Positions 16,039 to 25,039 of a stretch of DNA of 64,000 nucleotides are shown piece by piece. The first letter of the stretch is position 1, and each line of letters opens with the position of its first letter. The stretch spans positions 620,001-684,000 of the forward strand of contig NZ_JACHBL010000001.1 of assembly GCF_014200305.1 (NCBI RefSeq), given 5' to 3'. Origin of the DNA: Neomicrococcus lactis (lineage in GTDB: Bacteria > Actinomycetota > Actinomycetes > Actinomycetales > Micrococcaceae). Below the pieces are notes generated by a model, which made no database searches, was not told the origin of the DNA, and saw nothing but the letters and a program-made list of their open reading frames with translations. A program made the position numbers and the translations under genes.

Positions 16039-17997
16039 ATGACAACCTTCGCCAGTAACGATTACGAAGTCTGGGATCAACCGATCTTCGACTGGGCTTC
16101 CGCAGACGCTTTCGACGACGCAAGCGTAATTCAGAATGGCATTCATCGGATTGGCATCGGAGGAGGCCCTTCACTGGACTATCTCGTTTCTGTCAGTCCA
16201 GAAACTGATGAAAACGGACCTCTCTTAGTATTTTTCAACGCGGCGATTGCGAATCGTGATCAGAAGACTCCACCGTTCTTCTCCGGCAAGGTGCTGGCTA
16301 ACCGGCTAAATATGGATTTCCTATCGATTTCGGATCCATCCACTTCTTTGGACGATTCTCTCGGTTTGGCTTGGTACACAGGGAATCAGTACGGCAACGT
16401 TGTAGGTGCTCTCGAACAGTCGCTTAAGACTATTGCGCACAGATTCGGTCGCCGTTTACTTTTGATCGGTGGCTCCGGGGGTGGATTTGCCGCCATTCAT
16501 TTGGGTGGGCTCCTCGGCGAGTTGGCTACGGTAATCGCTTGGAACCCCCAAACCGATATTTTTGAGTACAACGCAGATTTCGTGCAACGCTACCTCGGGA
16601 TTGCTTTCCCGGAGGAACTGGGCGATTCGCTTGATCAGTCTGAATGGAAGGTCGAAGCTAAGGAACGGTTGAACCGCAGGGGTGTTCAGACAAACTTGCT
16701 CTCAGTTTCTTCGAAGCCTATGCAAGCCATAATCTTTCAGAATTCAAGCGATTGGCATGTCGCTGCTCATTTAGCCCCACTAATCGAATCATGGGGAATG
16801 GAGAATTTAGGTCGCGGTCTTTACCGAACTGCTCCAGATGTCATCGCGCTAATAGCTAACTTTGGGGAAGGTCATGCTGCGCTTCCCGCTGAGTTGCTGA
16901 TTCCAGCCATTCATGCTCTATCTGGAAGCAATACCTCAGTGATGGACGTTTTCAAGAGTCAGGAAGTGGTGACTAAATTGTCTGTCGCGGACACTCGACT
17001 TTTGCCTCGTGACCTGCGCGGTATCTCTGACGCAATTTCTGAAGATATGTCGTTGGAACTGCAGTTCCTCCCAACTGGAATACTCAAGGTTGAAGCATTA
17101 CATCGCCATTCGCCGCAAGGCATTGGACGTATGCGCTACAGATACTTTACGGAGAGTCAAACAGGTGAACGTACCTATAGGGCTAATTCATTTGCAGCAT
17201 CGGCCAACATCAAAGTCGATGGGACCGATGTTTGCGCTGGTGTTGAATTATCAGACGGATTCCAGCATCATCTCATCGAACTAAGTAGTGAAATTCCTTG
17301 GGCGCGTCAACAAGTATTTATTCTTGGATCATGTGTTTCTCGCGACTCGTTTGAAGATCCGCGTGCCCCAAAACTTGCGGGATATGTGGCTCGTACTTCC
17401 CTGGCTAGCGCATTCGCTGAACATCCGCATATCGCAGTTGACTTGTTGCAGAATCCAAGTCCTTTTCAACGGCGCATGGTCCAGACGGATATCAATAAGG
17501 AACTTAAGGATCGACTCCAATCGACGCATTTTGACCTACTTCTCGTAGATCTCATTGATGAACGATTGGGTCTAATGAACGACGCAGGGGGGTATTACAC
17601 AGACTCCCCGGAGCTGCGTGCTTGCAAATTCATTCCTAGCCGCGAAAACAATATCCCGCTCGGTTCGCAAGAGTATTACGACGCCTTTGATCGGGGTCTA
17701 GGGCAATTGCTTAAGGCCGTTCCCAGCACCAAGATTGTTGTCAACGAGGCATATTGGGCGGCGGTAGACACAGTGAACCAGAGTGTTGCAGACCCCGAAG
17801 TCGTTGAATTCAATAATGGAGTTCTTAAAGTGCTCTACGACAAACTTAGGGCGATTCCAGGCGTTCGTTTTATCAGCCACGAAGCTGAAGTCATGCGCGC
17901 CGACCCAAGCCATAAATGGGGCGTTTCTCCTTTCCATTTCGGGAAGGACTTCGAGTCGAGTCTGATTGCAGGTCTACGCACGATGTCAATCAGCTAG
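16039..17997 (+). CDS. Two-domain protein: alpha/beta-hydrolase-like and DUF6270-like
   Basis: A 652-residue protein. The N-terminal part (about 1-300) resembles an alpha/beta hydrolase: a central strand LLLIGGSGGGF puts Ser146 in a nucleophile elbow, and a histidine-containing SDWHVAAH and EGHAALP segments lie downstream. Residues about 425-652 resemble DUF6270: FILGSCVSRDSFE, YVARTSLAS, LLLVDLIDERLG and a closing KWGVSPFHFG. That GSC plus late His pattern is reminiscent of SGNH-type hydrolases or acyltransferases. The region between them is unassigned. ATG start with AAGGAAGTAAC upstream. There is no signal peptide. Placed at the end of the polysaccharide island, it could add or remove acyl groups on the glycan; that is inference. 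Confidence 0.75.
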   Translation: MTTFASNDYEVWDQPIFDWASADAFDDASVIQNGIHRIGIGGGPSLDYLVSVSPETDENGPLLVFFNAAIANRDQKTPPFFSGKVLANRLNMDFLSISDPSTSLDDSLGLAWYTGNQYGNVVGALEQSLKTIAHRFGRRLLLIGGSGGGFAAIHLGGLLGELATVIAWNPQTDIFEYNADFVQRYLGIAFPEELGDSLDQSEWKVEAKERLNRRGVQTNLLSVSSKPMQAIIFQNSSDWHVAAHLAPLIESWGMENLGRGLYRTAPDVIALIANFGEGHAALPAELLIPAIHALSGSNTSVMDVFKSQEVVTKLSVADTRLLPRDLRGISDAISEDMSLELQFLPTGILKVEALHRHSPQGIGRMRYRYFTESQTGERTYRANSFAASANIKVDGTDVCAGVELSDGFQHHLIELSSEIPWARQQVFILGSCVSRDSFEDPRAPKLAGYVARTSLASAFAEHPHIAVDLLQNPSPFQRRMVQTDINKELKDRLQSTHFDLLLVDLIDERLGLMNDAGGYYTDSPELRACKFIPSRENNIPLGSQEYYDAFDRGLGQLLKAVPSTKIVVNEAYWAAVDTVNQSVADPEVVEFNNGVLKVLYDKLRAIPGVRFISHEAEVMRADPSHKWGVSPFHFGKDFESSLIAGLRTMSIS

Positions 17998-18016
17998 TAG
18001 GAGTCTTTCGAGCTGA

Positions 18017-18045
18017 GGCGTAACTGCAACTGATGCGGTTACGCC
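18017..18045 (+). terminator. Hairpin after the DUF6270 gene
   Basis: GGCGTAAC (18017-18024) pairs perfectly with GTTACGCC (18038-18045), and the inner GCA/TGC extends the stem. It lies 20 bases after the stop at 17997. There is no U run after it, so it is a likely transcript end or a processing hairpin, not a classical intrinsic terminator. Confidence 0.45.
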
Positions 18046-18138
18046 ATTGGCCGAACGAGTCTCCACACGAATAGGGCCGTCGCAACGTATCCTTAAGCGT
18101 GCTCTAGATCAGGGGCAGAAATTGAGGTTGTTCATTCA

Positions 18139-19455
18139 ATGCAAAAGGTACTTACCATCCAGGGTGGCAAGCCACTAAAGGGCACTGTTCACGTTCGTGG
18201 TGCCAAGAACCTTGTACCGAAAGCAATGGTTGCAGCGTTGCTTGGTGACGGTCCATCGGTTCTTCGGAACGTTCCGGAGATCAAGGACGTCGAAGTAGTT
18301 ACTTCGCTCCTTACTTTGCATGGAGTTCAGGTCACCAAGGATCCTGTGTCCGGAGACCTCACCTTGGACCCTTCAGGCGCGAAGACGGCGTCTGCTCGCG
18401 AGATTGACGCCCACGCCGGCGACTCTCGCATCCCGATTCTTTTGTGCGGTCCATTGATGCACACCATCGGTGAAGCCTTCATTCCAGATCTCGGTGGTTG
18501 CCGCATCGGCGACCGTCCCATCGATTTCCACCTTGATGCCCTCCGCCAGTTCGGCGCGGTTGTTGACAAGGTTGACGGTGGTATTTCCATCTCTGCCCGT
18601 AAGGGATTGCGCGGCACCAAGCTCGAGCTCGAGTACCCATCGGTGGGTGCAACGGAACAAGTTTTGCTGACAGCCGTGAAGGCTGACGGCATTACCGAGT
18701 TGAAGAACGCGGCAGTCGAGCCAGAGATTCTTGACCTCATCGCCATCTTGCAGAAGATGGGCGCACTTATCACTGTCCAGACTGATCGCGTCATTCGCAT
18801 CGAGGGCGTCAAGCGTTTGGGCGGCTTCAACCACCGTGCGTTGCCTGACCGCAACGAAGGTGCAAGCTGGGCTTCGGCCGCGTTGGCGACCAAGGGCGAT
18901 ATTTACGTCCAGGGCGCAGACCAGCAGGACCTCACCTCCTTCCTCAACACCTACCGAAAGATCGGTGGCGACTTCGAGGTAGACGACAACGGCATTCGCT
19001 TCTTCCACCCAGGCGGCAAGCTCAATCCGCTGGTCGTTGAGACGGACGTGCACCCAGGCTTTATGACGGACTGGCAGCAGCCTCTCGTGGTGGCGCTGAC
19101 GCAGGCTGAAGGCGTCTCGATCGTCCACGAAACCGTCTACGAGAACCGTTTCGGATTCACTGACGCTCTGGTGCGAATGGGCGCAACCATTCAGTTGCAC
19201 CGCGAGTGCTTGGGCGCTGTTCCATGCCGTTTCGGCCAGCGTAACTTCCTGCACTCTGCAGTCATCACCGGTCCTTCAAAGCTTCACGGAGTGGACTTTG
19301 TGATTCCAGATTTGCGCGGCGGTTTCTCGCACATCATTGCAGCTCTGGCAGCAGAGGGCGTCTCAAATGCTTCCGGCATTGACATCATCAGCCGTGGCTA
19401 TGAACACTTCATGGATAAGCTGCAAGGACTAGGCGCAGACGTCACCCTGTCCTAA
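18139..19455 (+). CDS. murA: UDP-N-acetylglucosamine 1-carboxyvinyltransferase
   Basis: MurA, 438 residues, the first committed enzyme of peptidoglycan precursor synthesis; it transfers enolpyruvate from PEP to UDP-GlcNAc in the cytosol. The N-terminal GGKPLKGTVHVRGAKN holds the conserved Lys-Asn pair. GGCRIGDRPIDFH carries the catalytic loop Cys that fosfomycin modifies. DWQQPLVVALTQAEG and TVYENRFGF are the late active-site motifs. ATG start with TTGAGG upstream. It begins a core block with plsC, gpsA and ddl. leuCD and murA, neighbours in many related genomes, are separated here by the 17-kb polysaccharide island. Confidence 0.96.
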   Translation: MQKVLTIQGGKPLKGTVHVRGAKNLVPKAMVAALLGDGPSVLRNVPEIKDVEVVTSLLTLHGVQVTKDPVSGDLTLDPSGAKTASAREIDAHAGDSRIPILLCGPLMHTIGEAFIPDLGGCRIGDRPIDFHLDALRQFGAVVDKVDGGISISARKGLRGTKLELEYPSVGATEQVLLTAVKADGITELKNAAVEPEILDLIAILQKMGALITVQTDRVIRIEGVKRLGGFNHRALPDRNEGASWASAALATKGDIYVQGADQQDLTSFLNTYRKIGGDFEVDDNGIRFFHPGGKLNPLVVETDVHPGFMTDWQQPLVVALTQAEGVSIVHETVYENRFGFTDALVRMGATIQLHRECLGAVPCRFGQRNFLHSAVITGPSKLHGVDFVIPDLRGGFSHIIAALAAEGVSNASGIDIISRGYEHFMDKLQGLGADVTLS

Positions 19456-19469
19456 CGCGAAGGAGCATC

Positions 19470-20258
19470 ATGGCAGAGTCGATCAAAACCCGGGCTGTCT
19501 TCGGAGCGTTGGCAGCAATTGTGCGCCCTTCGATGGCCGCTCTCATGTCCCAGAAGTGGACAGGGTTCGAAAAGCTTCCGAAGGACGGCTTTATCGCATG
19601 TCCTAACCACACGTCCGAGATTGATCCTCTCGTCGTAGCGCTACCACTGTATGTAAAGGGCTACCTTCCTCGGTTCCTTGCCAAAGACTCGCTTTTCCGC
19701 GTGCCTGGCTTGGGACAGATCCTGCGAGCCACAGGCCAGATCCCGGTGGAACGTACTGGTCTCAGTGCCAACCGCTCGCTCAAGGCGGCTCGTAACGTCC
19801 TGGACAACGGTGGCGCCATCCTCATCTACACCGAGGGCACGCTCACACGCGATCCTGACCTGTGGCCGATGCGTGGCAAGACGGGCGCTGCTCGTCTTGC
19901 GCTGCAAACGGGCGCTCCTGTTGTGCCCATCGTCCATTGGGGCACGAACGATTTCCTTCCTCGCTACTCCAAGAAGTTCAGCTTGTTCCCCCGCAAGACC
20001 GTTCGCGTTCATGCGGGTGAGCCGGTAGACCTTTCCGATCTCCGGGACCGTCCTCGCACGAAAGAAATTCTTGAAGAGGCGACAGCGCGTATAACTCGTT
20101 CGTTGACGACGGAATTGGCAAAGCTGCGTGGCGAAGAACCGCCGGCGGTCGTCTGGGATCCTGAACAGCACGGCCAAGCAGCAGTTGGGCGTGGATCGTT
20201 CGACCGTGAGACGCGTGAGACGCGTGAGGCGGGCACGCCGAAGGGTGTTCAACAGTGA
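19470..20258 (+). CDS. plsC: 1-acyl-sn-glycerol-3-phosphate acyltransferase (PlsC family)
   Basis: A 262-residue acyltransferase of the PlsC/LPLAT family that acylates lysophosphatidic acid to phosphatidic acid at the inner face of the membrane. It has the NHTSEID box (His47, Asp52, the HX4D catalytic pair), then FRVPGLGQIL, the EGTLTRD acyl-acceptor motif and VVPIVHWG. A basic, Arg-rich tail follows. ATG start 14 bases after murA, with GCGAAGGAGC upstream; the stop overlaps the gpsA start by 4 bases. The murA-plsC-gpsA-ddl run couples wall and phospholipid precursor synthesis. The specific substrate is assigned from family and context. Confidence 0.88.
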   Translation: MAESIKTRAVFGALAAIVRPSMAALMSQKWTGFEKLPKDGFIACPNHTSEIDPLVVALPLYVKGYLPRFLAKDSLFRVPGLGQILRATGQIPVERTGLSANRSLKAARNVLDNGGAILIYTEGTLTRDPDLWPMRGKTGAARLALQTGAPVVPIVHWGTNDFLPRYSKKFSLFPRKTVRVHAGEPVDLSDLRDRPRTKEILEEATARITRSLTTELAKLRGEEPPAVVWDPEQHGQAAVGRGSFDRETRETREAGTPKGVQQ

Positions 20259-21280
20259 ACGCACCAGCGCGCCGCATCGCGGTTCTCGGCGCAGGTAGCT
20301 GGGGGACGACGTTTGCCAAGCTAGCGGCAGACTCAAACCGCGACGCACAGGTGATTTTGTGGGCACGACGCAACGACGTCGTGCAGGAAATCAACTCGAA
20401 GCATACGAATGCCCAGTACCTTGGCGACACCGTTCTGCCCTCAAATATTGTGGCGACTGACGACATCACGGCGGCCTTGAAAGATTCGCCGTTAGTGGTC
20501 TTGGCAGTGCCTGCGCAGTCTCTCCGGGAGCAGTTGCAATCCGTCAAAGGGCATCTCGCGGACGATGCATGCATCGTGAGCTTGATGAAGGGACTGGAAC
20601 GCGGGACCGACCTTCGCATGTCAGAGGTCATTTCCGAAGTCTTGGAGATACCCATGGACCGCATCGCGGTCCTGTCCGGGCCAAATCTCGCGATGGAAAT
20701 TGCACGCAAGGAACCCACTGCCTCCGTGATTGCGTGTTCCGACACCGATCGCGCTGCATGGATTGCCTCATCCCTGGTTCCCGACTACTTCCGCCCTTAC
20801 ACGAACAGCGACGTTATTGGCGTGGAGATTGGTGGCATCGTCAAAAACGTGATTGCCCTCGCCGTGGGAATCTGCGACGGCATGGGCATGGGGGACAACA
20901 CCAAAGCTTCCGTTATCACGCGTGGTCTGGCAGAAACCACTCGATTGGCCATGGCCCTTGGCGGCAAAGCAGAGACGCTGTCCGGGCTTGCCGGGCTCGG
21001 CGACTTGGTTGCCACGTGCGCTTCGCCGCTGTCGCGTAACCGCACCGCTGGCCGACTTATTGGGCAAGGACACGCCGTCGATGACTTGGCGAACCACATG
21101 ACACAGACAGCCGAAGGCACAAAGTCTGCTGCCGCGGTTTTGCACCTAGCTCGAAAAAATAATGTAGACATGCCTATTACTGAAGCCGTGGTGGCGGTAC
21201 TAGAAGGTACTCTCACGGTGGACTCTATGGCGAACCGGCTTCTTGGTCGGCGATTGAAATCGGAAGGTATTCCCTCATGA
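20255..21280 (+). CDS. gpsA: NAD(P)H-dependent glycerol-3-phosphate dehydrogenase
   Basis: GpsA, 341 residues, reduces dihydroxyacetone phosphate to sn-glycerol-3-phosphate, the backbone for phospholipids. The Rossmann motif IAVLGAGSWGTTFA is at the N terminus. LSGPNLAMEIA and GGIVKNVIALAVGICDG contain the catalytic Lys region, and LAGLGDLVATC is typical of the family. It starts with GTG inside the plsC end (4-base overlap) and ends overlapping ddl by 4 bases, so translation is probably coupled. It directly feeds the acyltransferase step encoded upstream. Confidence 0.95.
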   Translation: MNAPARRIAVLGAGSWGTTFAKLAADSNRDAQVILWARRNDVVQEINSKHTNAQYLGDTVLPSNIVATDDITAALKDSPLVVLAVPAQSLREQLQSVKGHLADDACIVSLMKGLERGTDLRMSEVISEVLEIPMDRIAVLSGPNLAMEIARKEPTASVIACSDTDRAAWIASSLVPDYFRPYTNSDVIGVEIGGIVKNVIALAVGICDGMGMGDNTKASVITRGLAETTRLAMALGGKAETLSGLAGLGDLVATCASPLSRNRTAGRLIGQGHAVDDLANHMTQTAEGTKSAAAVLHLARKNNVDMPITEAVVAVLEGTLTVDSMANRLLGRRLKSEGIPS

Positions 21281-22410
21281 CCACAGCGAGCACCCGTGTC
21301 CTTTTGTTGTTCGGGGGCCGCTCGTCTGAGCATTCGGTCAGTTGTGTCACCGCTGCCGGTGTCTTGCGCGCAATCGATCGCGAACGTTTCGATGTCATTC
21401 CCGTAGGCATTACTCCCGACGGAGAGTGGACCCGCGTCGACTCGAACCCTGATGAATGGACGCTTCGTGGCACCACCATGCCCGTGGTTCCTCACAGCGG
21501 TGAAAGCATTCGCTTGTCAAAGGTCGGCAAGCATTTTGAGGTCTTGTCTGACCAGCTGGACGAGAATCATGAGAACGTTGTCTCGACTACTTCGCTCGGC
21601 ACAGTTGACGTGGTCTTCCCACTCCTTCACGGGCCATACGGAGAAGACGGCACGCTCCAGGGCCAGCTTGAACTGTTGGACATTCCTTACGTGGGTTCCG
21701 GTGTCGCGGCCAGCGCCATTGGCATGGACAAGCACTTCATGAAAGTAGCGTTCGAGGCTGCGGGACTGGAAGTGGGGCCATACGAGGTCATCACGAATAA
21801 GCAGTGGTTGCGTTCGCCAGAAGAAGCCCTTGATCGCTTGGACGAACTTGAGTACCCATTGTTCGTCAAGCCATCGCGTGCAGGATCATCGGTGGGCATC
21901 ACTCGTGTGGAATCCAAAGAGCAGCTCACTGCAGCCATCGAAGAGGCTCGTCGCTTTGACCCAAAGGTCGTCGTCGAGCAGGGAATTGTCGGTCGAGAAA
22001 TCGAGTGCGGCGTGCTCGAAGGGCGTGGAAGCGATCACGCTCGAGCCTCGTTGCCAGGCGAAATCGTGGTTGAGGCCGGCGCGCATTCCTTCTACGACTT
22101 TGAGGCAAAGTACGTAGACGGCGCGGCAGCAAAGTTGAGCTGCCCAGCTGAACTGACGGAAGAGGCCACTAAGTCACTGCAGGAACTTGCCGTCAAGGCG
22201 TTTGACGCCGTCGATGGTGAAGGCCTTGGCCGCGTTGACTTCTTCTACACCCCGGATGGCCGTTGGGTCATCAACGAAATTAATACGATGCCCGGATTCA
22301 CACCTGTCAGCATGTACCCGCAGATGTGGGACAAGACCGGAATGAGTTACCCAGAGCTGATCACCGAACTGATCGATCTCGCCCTGAACCGCAAGTTGGG
22401 CTTGCGCTAA
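21277..22410 (+). CDS. ddl: D-alanine--D-alanine ligase
   Basis: Ddl, 377 residues, joins two D-alanines with ATP to make the D-Ala-D-Ala end of the peptidoglycan stem peptide. It has an ATP-grasp fold: LLLFGGRSSEHSVS at the N terminus, LLHGPYGEDGTLQG, FVKPSRAGSSVGI for ATP binding, REIECGVLE, and GRVDFFYTPDGRWVINEINTMPGFT, which holds the metal-binding acids. Length is normal. The start overlaps gpsA by 4 bases and the stop overlaps the convergent DUF3515 gene by 4 bases. This is the last gene of the murA-plsC-gpsA-ddl unit. Confidence 0.96.
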   Translation: MTTASTRVLLLFGGRSSEHSVSCVTAAGVLRAIDRERFDVIPVGITPDGEWTRVDSNPDEWTLRGTTMPVVPHSGESIRLSKVGKHFEVLSDQLDENHENVVSTTSLGTVDVVFPLLHGPYGEDGTLQGQLELLDIPYVGSGVAASAIGMDKHFMKVAFEAAGLEVGPYEVITNKQWLRSPEEALDRLDELEYPLFVKPSRAGSSVGITRVESKEQLTAAIEEARRFDPKVVVEQGIVGREIECGVLEGRGSDHARASLPGEIVVEAGAHSFYDFEAKYVDGAAAKLSCPAELTEEATKSLQELAVKAFDAVDGEGLGRVDFFYTPDGRWVINEINTMPGFTPVSMYPQMWDKTGMSYPELITELIDLALNRKLGLR

Positions 22411-22889
22411 GGAAGCGTGACGTCCTTATCAACACTCAGGCAACGAGCCTGTTGAGGTAATTTACTCGCCGCCGTCGTCAGTGCTACAAGCGCCGAGCTG
22501 GATGAGACCTTATTTGGATCCAGCAGGACTTCGGCGGCGGGAGTACGCCCATAAGTCGTGAGAGTCCACGCTGGGGAACCTTCTCGGGTCAGCCAATCAA
22601 CCCCGTTAACAGTGGCGCAAGGATCAGTCGACGGTGGGGGAGACGTCACTCCGCACCGAATGATGATGCTGGCAGGGTCGCCATAAGCCGCTGTTGCTTG
22701 GCTGGTGGTGTCGCGTCGTTCCTCGCCAGCAAGTTCATCCGGGAGCATCACCATGAAGTCTGCACACGTCGGATTATTGGCATCTGGTGCGGAATCGACG
22801 CTCACGGCGCTTGCGCAGCCGCTGACCGTTAGCGTCGTCGCGACAGTTACGCAAATAAGTAGGCTCAAGCTCCGCCGTGTATCTCTCAC
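22407..22889 (-). CDS. DUF3515 family lipoprotein
   Basis: A 160-residue predicted lipoprotein, encoded against ddl. The N terminus is a lipoprotein signal peptide (basic RDTRRS, hydrophobic core, then VSGCAS, the lipobox with the Cys to be lipidated). The body has paired cysteines (TCADFM, IIRCGV, DPCATV, ARCLSV) that may form disulfides outside the membrane, and a short WLTREG motif found in the DUF3515 family. In many actinobacteria a DUF3515 gene sits just after ddl, as here. The function is unknown; it is anchored to the outer face of the membrane. Confidence 0.85.
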   Translation of the reverse strand: MRDTRRSLSLLICVTVATTLTVSGCASAVSVDSAPDANNPTCADFMVMLPDELAGEERRDTTSQATAAYGDPASIIIRCGVTSPPPSTDPCATVNGVDWLTREGSPAWTLTTYGRTPAAEVLLDPNKVSSSSALVALTTAASKLPQQARCLSVDKDVTLP

Positions 22890-22966
22890 CTAAATACTCT
22901 ATCGATTCTCGGTAGACTAAAGCCGTCCCCACACGCCCCGCGGTGAAACCAACGTGAAAGTGCACC

Positions 22967-24040
22967 ATGTCTCCATTTGAAGATTCGTCGAATACCGATC
23001 CGCAGAATATGGACGGTTCTCGTCAAGAACCGAGGCAGCGTCGCCGCAAAAAGAAAACTGGTCGAAATGTTCTTTTGGTGTTTGGTTCCATCGTGGTGAT
23101 CGCGGCGTTGGTGGCAGGCGGGTTCGTCTTCAACCTCATCAACAGTTTCGACAACAAGTCCGGCAAGATTGCTGACGCGTTTCCAGTTGAGTCCTCACGA
23201 CCCACGAAGAATGCGGACGCTAAAGATGCTGTGAATATTCTGCTTTTGGGTGCTGACTCGGGCGGCGGCAGCGGAGAAAATGAAAACCTAGCCAACGTTC
23301 CCAACGCGGGCCGTTCGGACACCATGATGCTGGTGCACGTTTCTGGTGACCGCAAGAATGTGTACGTCACCTCGATCATGCGTGATACGTGGATCGACAT
23401 TCCCGGTCAGGGCACTCACAAGATCAATGCGGCCTTCTCGTACGGTGGCGTCGCACTAGCGGTGCAGACCATTGAAACGCTGTTGGGCACTCGTATTGAC
23501 CACGTTGCTTCCGTGGACCTTGCCGGTTTCAAGGGGCTCACTGACGCGGTGGGCGGTCTAGACATTGACGTCCCGCTCACTTTCAAGTCGACGCATAATC
23601 CGGGATACGTTTATCAGAAGGGCGTTCAACATATGGACGGCGAAACAGCCCTTGCCTTCGTGCGAGAACGCTACGCATTTTCTGATGGCGACTACCAGCG
23701 TGTGCGAAACCAGCAGGTTTACATGAAGGCACTGGTCAACAAGATGCTGTCCCGGGATGTCCTCACCAACCCTGGAACCCTAACCGGTGTTGTTGACGAA
23801 TTGTCTCCGTTTATCCAGCGAGACGATAGCTTGAACGCGGCAACACTCGGCCAGCTGGGGCTTTCCCTCTCCAACCTCCGGAGCAAGGACCTGCACTTCT
23901 TCACGCTTCCCACGAGCGGCGTTGGCCGTTCGGCGGATGGCCAGTCCATCGTGCTGCCCAACGAGGCAGCCATTAAGGAACTGGCAGATGCGCTCCAGAA
24001 TGATGATGTAGCGACCTTCGTGTCCAAGCACGGACTCTAA
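22967..24040 (+). CDS. LCP (LytR-CpsA-Psr) family cell-wall glycopolymer ligase
   Basis: A 357-residue LCP protein. A basic cytoplasmic N terminus (QRRRKKKTGR) precedes one transmembrane helix (about 33-55), and the LCP domain lies outside. Motifs are NILLLGADS, GRSDTMMLVHVS, SIMRDTWIDIPG, KINAAFSYGG and the RVRNQQVYMKAL stretch. LCP enzymes transfer lipid-linked glycopolymers (teichoic, teichuronic acids, arabinogalactan, capsule) to peptidoglycan. The ATG start has GAAAG upstream. It lies in the slot between DUF3515 and the DAK2 gene where many actinobacteria carry thiL. A paralogue is at 33269-34423. The polymer it attaches is unknown, but the two polysaccharide islands are obvious sources. 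Confidence 0.92.
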   Translation: MSPFEDSSNTDPQNMDGSRQEPRQRRRKKKTGRNVLLVFGSIVVIAALVAGGFVFNLINSFDNKSGKIADAFPVESSRPTKNADAKDAVNILLLGADSGGGSGENENLANVPNAGRSDTMMLVHVSGDRKNVYVTSIMRDTWIDIPGQGTHKINAAFSYGGVALAVQTIETLLGTRIDHVASVDLAGFKGLTDAVGGLDIDVPLTFKSTHNPGYVYQKGVQHMDGETALAFVRERYAFSDGDYQRVRNQQVYMKALVNKMLSRDVLTNPGTLTGVVDELSPFIQRDDSLNAATLGQLGLSLSNLRSKDLHFFTLPTSGVGRSADGQSIVLPNEAAIKELADALQNDDVATFVSKHGL

Positions 24041-24046
24041 GGTGTC

Positions 24047-25039
24047 ATGAACAAACATAAGATCGTCAATGGCCCTGTCGCTGCGAAAGCGTGGCTCAAG
24101 AAAGTCGTCCACGAGCTCGGAAATCACTCCGATCGACTAGACGCCATCAACATTTATCCCGTCGCTGACGGCGACACTGGATCCAACATGTTCAACACGG
24201 CTCAAGCCATGTTGATTGCGGTGGATGAGGTGTCTGACACCGAGCTTGCGGACATGGACCTGGGCGCAATCTTGCGGCTAGCGAGCCGAGCTGGCATGGA
24301 AAAGGCGCACGGCAACTCGGGCACGTTGTTGGCTGTTTTCTTGGCCGGATTCGCGGAGCCACTCAACGGCGTGCCTCGTCTCAACGGTCCGGCTCTCGCC
24401 GACGCTTTGGAATCTGGCAGCGTGCGAGCATGGTCGGCACTCTCTGAGCCCGTACCTGGAACCATGCTCTCGGTCATTCAGGCGGCAGCGAAGTCTGCTC
24501 GTCACAGCCTGCGCGAATCGGTGGCTGATCCGTCGAGCCGCGCATGCCTGATCGAAGTCATGACCGCCATTTATGACGATGTGCTCGCAGCAGTGCTGGC
24601 AACGGAAACACAATTGCCGCAGCTCAATAACGCCCACGTGGTGGATGCGGGCGCCGTGGGAATGATGTTGGTCATGGATTCACTCTCTGCGGTGGTGCTC
24701 GGTGAGCACGTCGTGGAAGCGCGCTACCAGCCGCTGCACGGGTACGGAATTCAGGACCCCCACATTCATGCCGAGGCTACGCATGAAGAAGGCTTTGAAG
24801 TCATGTGCACTCTTGAAGTGGGGGCACTCGAGGCGGCAACCCTGCGCGCCAAACTGGACGCCATTGGCACATCGGTCATCATGAGTCCTATGAGCGCGCC
24901 GATTGTCGGTACGGAAAGCTACCGCTGGCGTGTCCACGTCCATGTTGAGGATTCCGATGAAGCGTTAGAAGTCATTCGCTCGGTGGGTGAACCTTCCGCC
25001 GTCACGGTCACCGAACTGTCCTCGGTGCATCACGACTAA
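24047..25039 (+). CDS. DAK2 domain protein, FakA-like
   Basis: A 330-residue protein with an N-terminal DAK2/DhaL ATP-binding domain (about 1-205): NIYPVADGDTGSNMF supplies the Mg-ATP aspartates, then AHGNSGTLLAVFLAGF and VDAGAVGMMLVMD. The C-terminal 100 residues (GFEVMCTLEVG, then GTSVIMSP and RVHVHVED) match the middle domain of FakA fatty acid kinases. FakA proteins are usually well over 500 residues, so this is a short version without the C-terminal domain. FakA phosphorylates fatty acids held by a FakB protein; that role here is inferred from family. The stop and the recG start share one base (TAATG), so the two are cotranscribed, as in many actinobacteria. Confidence 0.85.
   Translation: MNKHKIVNGPVAAKAWLKKVVHELGNHSDRLDAINIYPVADGDTGSNMFNTAQAMLIAVDEVSDTELADMDLGAILRLASRAGMEKAHGNSGTLLAVFLAGFAEPLNGVPRLNGPALADALESGSVRAWSALSEPVPGTMLSVIQAAAKSARHSLRESVADPSSRACLIEVMTAIYDDVLAAVLATETQLPQLNNAHVVDAGAVGMMLVMDSLSAVVLGEHVVEARYQPLHGYGIQDPHIHAEATHEEGFEVMCTLEVGALEAATLRAKLDAIGTSVIMSPMSAPIVGTESYRWRVHVHVEDSDEALEVIRSVGEPSAVTVTELSSVHHD

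Noticed and set aside
18373-19254. Long open frame antisense to murA (also long antisense frames to the aminotransferase at 29009-29893, wecC at 37530-38681, wecB at 53552-54646 and the WbpD/WbpE-like genes at 43315-44775)
   Set aside because: Each lies fully or mostly opposite a clearly identified gene; the translations show no known motif and have the Arg/Cys/His-rich or low-quality look of shadow frames in GC-rich DNA.
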